Positions 56,025-63,145 of a stretch of 64,000 bases of DNA are shown piece by piece. The stretch comes from Sphingobacteriia bacterium (GTDB taxonomy: Bacteria; Bacteroidota; Bacteroidia; Chitinophagales; Chitinophagaceae). Under the pieces are notes generated by a model. It was not told the origin of the DNA. It did not search any database and worked only from the letters and a program-made list of their open reading frames with translations. The DNA is taken from the NCBI GenBank assembly GCA_004294135.1, contig RDZY01000009.1:62001-126000 (forward strand), read 5' to 3'. Numbering within the stretch: position 1 is the first letter of the stretch; each line of letters opens with the position of its first letter. The position numbers were made by a program, and so were the translations under genes.

Positions 56025-56050
56025 CCCAGTTCACCACAACCATAAAAAGC

Positions 56051-56698
56051 ATGTATTTACCCCTACCCTATAAAATAAATTACGATACAACACGCTTCAA
56101 TTTCAAAAGCATTATCACAGCCATATTAGGGCTTGGTACTGAGCCTTTAGAAAGTTTGCACAAAATGGAAACTTATGAATTAATGGTGAGGGAAAAAGAC
56201 CAGTCCACCATTTGGCATAAAAAATATTACGATCAATATATGCAGGATTTTTACCCCACTTATATTGCCTTAATAGAAACCTTAAAACAAGATCTGAATT
56301 ATTCGGAATTGATTTACCAAAAAATACCCACTTTCAGGGTTCAATTGGCCAATGGAAATATAGCTGTGGGAGAATGGCATAAAGACAAAGCTTATAATCA
56401 CGGAGAATCAGAAGTGAATTTTTGGCTTCCATTTGTAGATACCAACGAAAAGAATACCATCTGGATGGAGTCTAAAGAAGACAAGGGTGATTACCAGCCT
56501 TACACCGTTAAATACGGGGAGATATTGGTTTTTAGTGGTGCTAATTTGGTTCACGGAAACAAACAAAACGACAGCGAATTATCTAGGGTTTCCATTGATT
56601 TTAGATTGGTTGATCCAGTAAAATTTATTCCCAATACAGCAGGATCCATCAACATGAATACAAAATTTGATATTGGCGGATATTTTGATAAAATCTAA
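56051..56698 (+). CDS. StrG-like putative Fe(II)/2-oxoglutarate oxygenase
   Basis: This 215-residue protein resembles the StrG family, named from the streptomycin cluster. A candidate Fe(II) triad can be seen: H-x-D in 'AVGEWHKDKAYNHG' and a distal His in 'GANLVHGNKQND', followed by an Arg ('LSRVSIDFRL') in the usual place for 2-oxoglutarate binding, in a cupin-like beta core. Reaction unknown; hydroxylation or oxidation of a sugar or a small molecule is possible. It has its own promoter and ends 23 bp before the DUF707 gene. Confidence 0.65.
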   Translation: MYLPLPYKINYDTTRFNFKSIITAILGLGTEPLESLHKMETYELMVREKDQSTIWHKKYYDQYMQDFYPTYIALIETLKQDLNYSELIYQKIPTFRVQLANGNIAVGEWHKDKAYNHGESEVNFWLPFVDTNEKNTIWMESKEDKGDYQPYTVKYGEILVFSGANLVHGNKQNDSELSRVSIDFRLVDPVKFIPNTAGSINMNTKFDIGGYFDKI

Positions 56699-56721
56699 TG
56701 ATTTAATGCCATATTTGTTGA

Positions 56722-57573
56722 ATGTCATTAGCAACAACAACCTATCAAAATAAAAATTTAGTAGTCATTACCTGGGATGGAAAATCTAACCCCATGCGGT
56801 ATATTTTGCAAGATTGTACCCCATTATTTGATATACTACTCTTCAATTACAGCGGAAAAGAAACGCTACAGATTATACCCAGTAATTGTATTTACTTGTC
56901 GGTGGCGACTGAAAATAAAGGTCAAATTTTTGAGCATATTCACCTTTTCTTAAACGCCTATCCAATAAAATACCATTATATAGGTATACTCGACGATGAT
57001 TTATTGTGCAGCATGCAGGACCTCAATAAATTATTATTTATAGCTACACTGGAAAACCTAGATGTATTTCAACCGAGTATAGCGCACGATAGTTTTTTTG
57101 ATCATCGGCAATTCATTCACAAACCGGGCACGGTATTGCAATGGGTAGATTGGGTAGAAATTATGGCGCCATTTTATAAAATGGAACTCTTTAATGCAGC
57201 TTACCCTTATTTTGAATTTACCATATCGGGGCAAGGGGTTGATGTGTACCTGATGCCAGCATTGCAACGCATCATGGGGCTTCCAAAGACCGCTGTGGTT
57301 CATGCAGTAATGATTAAACATTGCAGGCCTATTAGATCGGGTAAGCGAATATATTCAAATGGAAAAAGCAATTTGGAAGAAGTAGCAACCCTACAAGAAA
57401 AAGTAAAGGAATTGGTAGCGGCCAATGATCCAGCACTCTTTGATGTCTATTTCACAAAGCGGATCCTCAACAAAAAATATTACAATCGGGTTACCCTATA
57501 CGCTAAAGTATTGCGCATTAAAACCATGCTAAAAAATATTTACCACCAAATGGTAAATGCGAGTTATAGGTAA
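56722..57573 (+). CDS. DUF707-like putative glycosyltransferase
   Basis: This 283-residue soluble protein has a DDD motif ('YIGILDDDLLCSMQDL'), followed by 'VFQPSIAHDSFFDHR' and 'VDWVEIMAPFYKMELF' and a 'GVDVYL' stretch, the order seen in DUF707 proteins and GT-A glycosyltransferases. The family function is unproven; a metal-dependent sugar transferase is plausible from DxD and from the locus. It is the last plus-strand gene of the polysaccharide part before HigBA. Confidence 0.55.
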   Translation: MSLATTTYQNKNLVVITWDGKSNPMRYILQDCTPLFDILLFNYSGKETLQIIPSNCIYLSVATENKGQIFEHIHLFLNAYPIKYHYIGILDDDLLCSMQDLNKLLFIATLENLDVFQPSIAHDSFFDHRQFIHKPGTVLQWVDWVEIMAPFYKMELFNAAYPYFEFTISGQGVDVYLMPALQRIMGLPKTAVVHAVMIKHCRPIRSGKRIYSNGKSNLEEVATLQEKVKELVAANDPALFDVYFTKRILNKKYYNRVTLYAKVLRIKTMLKNIYHQMVNASYR

Positions 57574-57606
57574 CTTTTCAAGCTTAAAATAAAAAGTAGA
57601 AAATAA

Positions 57607-57638
57607 TTTGTAACCTATTACGTAACAGGTTACATTTG
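57607..57638 (+). promoter_or_regulatory. higBA promoter with a palindromic operator
   Basis: TTTG (57607-57610), 20 bases, TACATTTG (57631-57638). A 24-bp dyad GTAACCTATTACGTAACAGG/TTAC fills the spacer (57610-57633) with 22 of 24 positions palindromic. This is the expected operator for HigA autoregulation: a repressor bound here would block RNA polymerase. Confidence 0.75.
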
Positions 57639-57641
57639 TGT

Positions 57642-57920
57642 ATGATTGTCAGTATCCAACACAAAGGTCTCAGGCTACTTTGGACTAAGAATGATGCATC
57701 AAAACTGCCATCAATGCAAATAAGTAAAATAAAAAATATATTGACCTTATTAAATGCCGCTGAAACTGTTATTGACATGAATTTTGGAGGTTCAAATCTA
57801 CATTCACTAAAAGGCGAGTTTATGGGATATTGGTCTGTAAATGTTACTGGGAATTACCGAATTATATTTAAAATTGAAAATAGTAATGTGCACCTTGTTG
57901 ATTATTTAGATTATCATTAA
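57642..57920 (+). CDS. higB: HigB-type RelE-superfamily toxin
   Basis: This 92-residue protein matches HigB (plasmid maintenance system killer) toxins, ribosome-dependent mRNA interferases: 'IVSIQHKGLRLLW' at the start, 'NFGGSNLHSLKGEFMGYWSV' and 'GNYRIIFKIEN' and the C-terminal 'VDYLDYH'. The track starts at a TTG (57636) that lies inside the promoter -7 element, so I use ATG 57642. With the -7 box ending at 57638 the mRNA would be nearly leaderless. The antitoxin gene follows after 9 bp, in the toxin-first order of higBA. Confidence 0.92.
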   Translation: MIVSIQHKGLRLLWTKNDASKLPSMQISKIKNILTLLNAAETVIDMNFGGSNLHSLKGEFMGYWSVNVTGNYRIIFKIENSNVHLVDYLDYH

Positions 57921-57929
57921 AAAAATAGT

Positions 57930-58238
57930 ATGCTAAAACAAACAATGCCTCCAGTTCATCCAGGCGTGATTTTAAAAGAAATGTATATTGATCCGCTGGG
58001 AATAACTATTACAGATCTGGCTGCTCATTTAGAAGTAGCTAGAAAAACCATTTCCCAATTGGTAAATGGTCATATGGGGATTAGTGCAGAAATGTCACTT
58101 AGATTGGCTAAAGCCCTAAATACAACACCAGAATTATGGCTTAATCTACAGCGGAATTATGATCTATCAATTGCAATGAACAGCATTTCTCTTTCAAAAC
58201 TCCGACCCATTAGAAGGCCTATCCAGAAAGCATCATAA
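57930..58238 (+). CDS. higA: HigA-type antitoxin, HTH_3
   Basis: This 102-residue protein is a HigA antitoxin with the family start 'PPVHPGVILKEMYIDPLGIT' and an HTH_3 domain ('ITDLAAHLEVARKTISQLVN', 'SLRLAKALNTTPELWLNLQ'). It neutralises HigB and represses the operon, here probably by binding the 24-bp dyad upstream of higB. The C-terminus is convergent with the GT-C gene, 14 bp away. The module lies inside a polysaccharide locus, where it may stabilise the region or have arrived by transfer. Confidence 0.94.
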   Translation: MLKQTMPPVHPGVILKEMYIDPLGITITDLAAHLEVARKTISQLVNGHMGISAEMSLRLAKALNTTPELWLNLQRNYDLSIAMNSISLSKLRPIRRPIQKAS

Positions 58239-58252
58239 GCGGTAACTCCTTA

Positions 58253-59773
58253 TTACTTATTCCGTTCCCAAACTGTAAGCGGGGTAATATTTGCAGTTAC
58301 CCCGTAATATTTTACCACTTCAGTTGTGTATTCTGGATAATCGGGGAAATATTTTTTACGGAGCTTATATTCTGGATCCCGATCTAAATAAAACCGTTTT
58401 ACTGAATCTGCTTTTACCCCATTCATTGCATTCATTAATGCTTGGTAATGCTCCACCGAAATACTCCTACCCCTATAATTCACCAAGAAAGTGAAAGTCA
58501 TTTTTTGGGCTGCTGAATCACTTGCCAAATTCATCACTTTGGTATTGATCCAACTCGAATCAAAATACATATCGGAATAAAATGAGATCGTCGCTTTTTT
58601 TGCTGCCGTAAAGTAATAATCAAATGTGGGATGATGCGTAAAATAAATTTCTCTTACCCCCTGCTGTTCTAATTTTTCGACAAATAAAATTGTTTTTGCT
58701 ACCGGAATATTCCACGCATTTTTTGTAGTTCGCTGGTGGGTTATTACATGATAAGTCCCCCCCATATTTCCCAATATTATCATGGCTATTCCCATAAATA
58801 ATACCATTCTGAATTTTTTTCCAACTGCATGAATCATCAATAGGTTTCGAGTGGGTTCTAACAATACCAGATTCCTCAATTTACCTGCTATACCCAATAC
58901 CATAAATAATAGCGAGGCGATTAAAAAAGCAAGTAGATTTTTATTCTGCTTTATATTCATCCACTGTAAACACAATGTATAAATATATACCAATGCCATT
59001 CCCAGAATAGAAACAATACCCAATACCGTTACCGGAAATAAGCCTTGATTAGAAAAAGTGGCGGAGAGAAATGATAAAAGATTGGCTTTAATATCAAAGG
59101 TTTGGGGACTATCAGGCGAATCGTTTTTTGCATGCACCGTAATAAATAAAAAAAGCTGCCAGCCATATACCAATAAAAAAAATAAAGCTGGTACAACAAT
59201 CCGTTTCCACTTCTGCTTCCAATCTGTTTTATCATTTAGATAGTACAGTATAAAATATGGGATACTGAGAAAAATACCGATATATCCCAGAAAACAAATG
59301 ACACAAGAAATTCCAAAAAAATAATACCAATAATATTTTTTTTGGTACTGCGGAACCACCTGCAAAATAAGTAGTAAGGGCAAAACATAAGCATACCAAC
59401 GTATACTGGTACCCCAAAGCATTATAGCTGGATTTAACCCTATCAGTAAAAAAATTAAAATACGATTTCGCTTGCCTTCGGTATTCAATAACAAATAAAA
59501 AAAAGCAGTTAAAAATAAAAGCGCAGAAATCATTCTAACAGCAGTCCAGCTATGCGTAAGCTGGTAAAAAAAATGATTCAGTATATAAGAAAGTGGCGGA
59601 TGTACATCGGTACTTTGAATGATCCGAACAATAGCTTCCAAGCTGTTTTCGCGGATCAATCGAATATTAAAAAATTCATCATCATACCCAAAACTGGAAT
59701 GAGCAATATACAAATACAGACCTGCTATGCCCCCCATCAATATCCATTGTAGGTAAACAAAATACTGCTTCAT
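58253..59773 (-). CDS. GT-C fold polyprenyl-phosphate-sugar-dependent glycosyltransferase
   Basis: This membrane protein (506 residues from ATG 59773; the track's 59812 overlaps the upstream gene) has about eleven hydrophobic helices and a C-terminal soluble part of about 150 residues. The first periplasmic loop carries the acidic motif D31-D32-E33 ('SSFGYDDEFFNI') and 'DVHPPLSYIL', as in GT39/ArnT and other GT-C enzymes that use polyprenyl-phosphate sugars. It lies 25 bp after the DprE1-DprE2 fusion gene, so the likely donor is the polyprenyl-phospho-arabinose type sugar made by that pathway (inference). Acceptor unknown. Confidence 0.75.
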   Translation of the reverse strand: MKQYFVYLQWILMGGIAGLYLYIAHSSFGYDDEFFNIRLIRENSLEAIVRIIQSTDVHPPLSYILNHFFYQLTHSWTAVRMISALLFLTAFFYLLLNTEGKRNRILIFLLIGLNPAIMLWGTSIRWYAYVLPLLLILQVVPQYQKKYYWYYFFGISCVICFLGYIGIFLSIPYFILYYLNDKTDWKQKWKRIVVPALFFLLVYGWQLFLFITVHAKNDSPDSPQTFDIKANLLSFLSATFSNQGLFPVTVLGIVSILGMALVYIYTLCLQWMNIKQNKNLLAFLIASLLFMVLGIAGKLRNLVLLEPTRNLLMIHAVGKKFRMVLFMGIAMIILGNMGGTYHVITHQRTTKNAWNIPVAKTILFVEKLEQQGVREIYFTHHPTFDYYFTAAKKATISFYSDMYFDSSWINTKVMNLASDSAAQKMTFTFLVNYRGRSISVEHYQALMNAMNGVKADSVKRFYLDRDPEYKLRKKYFPDYPEYTTEVVKYYGVTANITPLTVWERNK

Positions 59774-59798
59774 GAATGAGATTAGCCTTTGCAATAGA

Positions 59799-61805
59799 TT
59801 ATAGTTTAGCAATCATAAATTCGGGTAAAATCTTGACTAGATTCCCAATTATTTTCCAATAAAAATTCGGATACAATTCAAAGCTCTGGTGATTGCCCAG
59901 TAATTTTTTAGCAATAGTAGCTGGGGCCACCGCATTGCTCGGTTGTGCTAAGTGAGCAGTCATTTTAGTTGTTACAAAGCCAGGCGTAACGGCCTGCACC
60001 AGAATGCCTTTGCTTTTTAATTCTTGCCGCAACCCAAATAGATAAGCATGAAAACCTGCTTTGGAAGATCCGTATATAAAATTAGATTTCCTGCCACGAA
60101 GTGCAGCAATAGAAGATAGTCCAATTATTTTTTTCAGCCTACCATCGTTGCTTTTCACCAATTCGTTGATGATGGAAACAGCACCCATATAATTCACCAT
60201 ATTAGCTTCGAGTAATATTTGTGGATTCTGGAATACCTGTTCATTACCTACCAATAAACCAGCAGCGTATAAAATAGTATGGGGCTGATATGGCAGCGAT
60301 GCTACCAAAAGAGGATGCGAAACAATATCAGCCGCATCAAAAGCATGAATACTTGCGTTTGCTTCCAAACCCTGTTCGGATACCCATATTTTAAGTGCCT
60401 CGGTATTCTTAGATGCCAATATAAAAAAAGCATTGGGATAAGCTTTTACCCACTCCAAAAGAATGGCTTTGGCAATATCACTGTTGGCGCCTAGTATTAA
60501 AAATACTTGGGAATAAGCTGTATGCAGTCGCTCCATTTGATAAGATATAAATTTATTGTTTTCAGCCAATTGATTGGGATACTGTGTAAGGTAATGCTGC
60601 ATGCTCAAACGCGCATCTTTGGTCAAGTAAATCCTCCCATTTAACGAGGTCACTATCTCGTCTAACTGGTCTAGTATAGTCCAAATTTTGGAATCGATTT
60701 TTATATCCAAAGCCAAGGTATACCCTTCCATAGGAAAATGAAGGTATCGGCTGTTGTGCGACTTGCCAAATAGCTTTAAAACGGCCAAAAAAGATCCCAA
60801 TCGGTGTGTAGAAAGTAGGGTTAATATTTTTTTTAATCCATTATAAGCGTCTACTTTAGGAATTACAAGCTGGTATTGTAGAAACCCTTTTTTTGAATAA
60901 ATTTTATTCCAATTATTTATTTTATCGAGTGGATAAAAATAATCATCGTAATGAATTATTTTATGTTGTGCATTGGAAGATGGCTTGTGGTAATAGATCC
61001 AATTAAAGCATTTTACAAAAAAATGATTCAATACCCATCCAGGAAAAAAGAAGGGAATATTCAACAAGGGCTTACCGTGCAGCACCAGAGATTTCTGCTT
61101 TACTTCATCAGCAGCAGCGTGCTCACCCAGTAAAAGTACGGATCTACCTATCTGTTCACCCTTGGCCAAACAATCAATCCATGCCACAGAATAAGTAGCA
61201 CCAGCATTGGCTTCAAAGTATGCAAAAATTTCTTGCAGATTGCGAGCTCTGCAAGCGGTTTGTTTAATAAAGGCAGTCGCTATTTTTTTCAGCACAATGG
61301 TCAGTTCAACAATAATACCAGTGGCACCCATGCCGCCAGCGGTCTGCGCAAATAAATCATCAGCAGCCGATAGCACCTGTATTTCACCAAATGCATCAAT
61401 CAGTTTAATACATTGCGTATGATCACTAAAAACACCATCAATATGGTGGTTCTTACCATGTATATCCGAAGCAAAAGCACCACCAATGGTAATGAATTTG
61501 GTGCCAGGAGATACGGGTAAAAAAAAACCTTTTGGAACAATTGTTTCAAGTATTTCAGAGAGTAATACGCCCGCTTGGCAAGTAATAATACCCGCTACTT
61601 CATCAAAAAAAATAATTTTATTCAATGCAAGTGTAGAAACCACGTTTTTACTGAGGGAAGCATCGCCATAACACCTGCCATTGCCACGGGCAATCAACTG
61701 CGGGTATTGTGCAATAGCCCGAATGATTTCATCGTATGAATTGGGTGCAATAAAGTTGCAAGTCCTGCTGGGATACAAGCCCCAGTTACTCAATTCCAAC
61801 TTCAT
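59799..61805 (-). CDS. DprE1-DprE2 fusion, polyprenyl-phospho-ribose 2-epimerase
   Basis: This 668-residue protein fuses the two halves of the mycobacterial decaprenyl-phospho-ribose 2-epimerase. Residues ~1-425 are a DprE1-type FAD oxidase: 'RGNGRCYGDAS' (40-50), 'GTKFITIGGAFASDIHGKNHH' region (101-121), and catalytic K396 in 'IYLTKDA'. Residues ~431-668 are a DprE2-type SDR: 'LILGANSDIA', 'GLSSIAALRGR' and Y578-GSS-K582. In Mycobacterium the pair converts DPR to DPA, the arabinofuranose donor. The covalent inhibitor target Cys387 of M. tuberculosis DprE1 is Ala365 here; the 31-residue distance to the Lys is the same (365 to 396 and 387 to 418). It is translationally coupled (ATGA) to the HAD-UbiA gene. 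Confidence 0.88.
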   Translation of the reverse strand: MKLELSNWGLYPSRTCNFIAPNSYDEIIRAIAQYPQLIARGNGRCYGDASLSKNVVSTLALNKIIFFDEVAGIITCQAGVLLSEILETIVPKGFFLPVSPGTKFITIGGAFASDIHGKNHHIDGVFSDHTQCIKLIDAFGEIQVLSAADDLFAQTAGGMGATGIIVELTIVLKKIATAFIKQTACRARNLQEIFAYFEANAGATYSVAWIDCLAKGEQIGRSVLLLGEHAAADEVKQKSLVLHGKPLLNIPFFFPGWVLNHFFVKCFNWIYYHKPSSNAQHKIIHYDDYFYPLDKINNWNKIYSKKGFLQYQLVIPKVDAYNGLKKILTLLSTHRLGSFLAVLKLFGKSHNSRYLHFPMEGYTLALDIKIDSKIWTILDQLDEIVTSLNGRIYLTKDARLSMQHYLTQYPNQLAENNKFISYQMERLHTAYSQVFLILGANSDIAKAILLEWVKAYPNAFFILASKNTEALKIWVSEQGLEANASIHAFDAADIVSHPLLVASLPYQPHTILYAAGLLVGNEQVFQNPQILLEANMVNYMGAVSIINELVKSNDGRLKKIIGLSSIAALRGRKSNFIYGSSKAGFHAYLFGLRQELKSKGILVQAVTPGFVTTKMTAHLAQPSNAVAPATIAKKLLGNHQSFELYPNFYWKIIGNLVKILPEFMIAKL

Positions 61806-63145
61806 ATAAATTTTGCATTAATCTCATAAATATAAAGCATAATAAAAAGCACCAGTGTTACCAATAGTGGTTTGTTACTAATGATTTTTTCAACAGGATC
61901 ATCGGATATATTTTCATTGCTATCAAAATAAAAAAACAAGATGGCCGCAGCGGCAATATTCATTAAAAAGAAAAAATAGGGCGATTGAATAGCCAACACA
62001 AAATAAGCATGTACATTCAACAATACAATGGCGGCCATTGCAAAATTATACATGAGGTGTTGAAGCATCATGGCGTCTTCTTTGTTGTATTTTCTACCAG
62101 CTATACTGGAATTAGTTGAAAGCCTACATTCCAAGTATCTTTTATTCAAGCACAATGCAAGGATAGACAGGGTAAGCGTTGCAACAAACCAGCCCGTTAA
62201 TGGGGTTGCTGAAATAGATGCGCCATAAAATATACGAATCAGGTAGAAAGAGCAGAGTAAGAGCATATCAAAAAAACGAATTCGTTTTCCCCTCACAGAA
62301 TAAAAATAATTTAGGCCTAAGTATCCCAATAAAATAATGGTGGAGTGTACTGCTACTATTGCGCTTAAAGCTAGGCCAATACCCATTAATAAAAGCGCGA
62401 AAAAAACAGCGGGACTCACCGCCACATCTGCCGCAGCTAGTGGTCTTTTTTGTTTGAGCGGATGGCGTCTATCGTTTTCAATATCTAATAAATCATTCAG
62501 AATATAACAACCAGAGGCAATCAAAGAAAAGCAAATAAACCCGACTAATAAATACCCCAAAATATGCAGTTGGTAATTCCCCGATAATAAAAAAGGCATG
62601 AAAATAATTCCGTTTTTAATCCAGTTACGAGGGCGGATTAATTTGCAATAATCTGTGATGGAATTTTTTTGGGTATTGAGATCCTGTACCCTTATGGCGT
62701 GTTTGGCTTTAGCAAAAATGGGCTCATCGGCTTTGGAGTCGCCCATATAATCAAAATCATCACCCCATTTTTGGATGATAAAATCTAGTTTTTCCTTACC
62801 CTTTAAATTCCGTTCAACACTACCATCAATCGCATGAAAGAGTTGAAGTGGTGCTACTATTTTTTGTACGAAAAATAGGGGGCTGGCACTTACTACTACT
62901 ATTTTATCGTACTTTTTTTTATTGGTTTCCATCCATTGCAAAACGGCTGGATTAATGAGTAGGCTTGGGTTATAGTCAACCACCAGCTCTGAAAGCAATA
63001 GCTGCTTTAGTTGCAGTAAACTGCCGCGCCTTAAAAAAAAGTGTTGGAAAATAAAAAAGGGATTGCGAATCAACTTTCGAAAGAAAGCCTCTTTAAAAAA
63101 ATCATTTTTAAAGAAAGTTCCGTCGAAATCTATCACGCAAATCAT
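61802..63145 (-). CDS. HAD phosphatase-UbiA prenyltransferase fusion (DPPR synthase-like)
   Basis: From ATG 63145 (447 residues; the track's 63190 is too long) the protein starts with a HAD domain: D6-F-D8-G-T nucleophile motif, S86 ('VVVSASP'), Lys near 116-118 and 'YMGDSKADEP' (~134-142). A UbiA-type polytopic domain follows (~165-447, about nine helices) with the two Asp-rich signatures, the first being 'NDLLDIENDRRHPLKQKRP' (217-235). UbiA proteins of the Rv3806c class attach phosphoribose from PRPP to polyprenyl phosphate, and a phosphatase then removes the 5-phosphate; both steps could be done by this fusion. ATGA overlaps link it to the genes on both sides. Confidence 0.85.
   Translation of the reverse strand: MICVIDFDGTFFKNDFFKEAFFRKLIRNPFFIFQHFFLRRGSLLQLKQLLLSELVVDYNPSLLINPAVLQWMETNKKKYDKIVVVSASPLFFVQKIVAPLQLFHAIDGSVERNLKGKEKLDFIIQKWGDDFDYMGDSKADEPIFAKAKHAIRVQDLNTQKNSITDYCKLIRPRNWIKNGIIFMPFLLSGNYQLHILGYLLVGFICFSLIASGCYILNDLLDIENDRRHPLKQKRPLAAADVAVSPAVFFALLLMGIGLALSAIVAVHSTIILLGYLGLNYFYSVRGKRIRFFDMLLLCSFYLIRIFYGASISATPLTGWFVATLTLSILALCLNKRYLECRLSTNSSIAGRKYNKEDAMMLQHLMYNFAMAAIVLLNVHAYFVLAIQSPYFFFLMNIAAAAILFFYFDSNENISDDPVEKIISNKPLLVTLVLFIMLYIYEINAKFI

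Noticed and set aside
57636-57641. TTG start of higB given in the track
   Set aside because: It is part of the TACATTTG promoter element; homologues start at the ATG six bases later.
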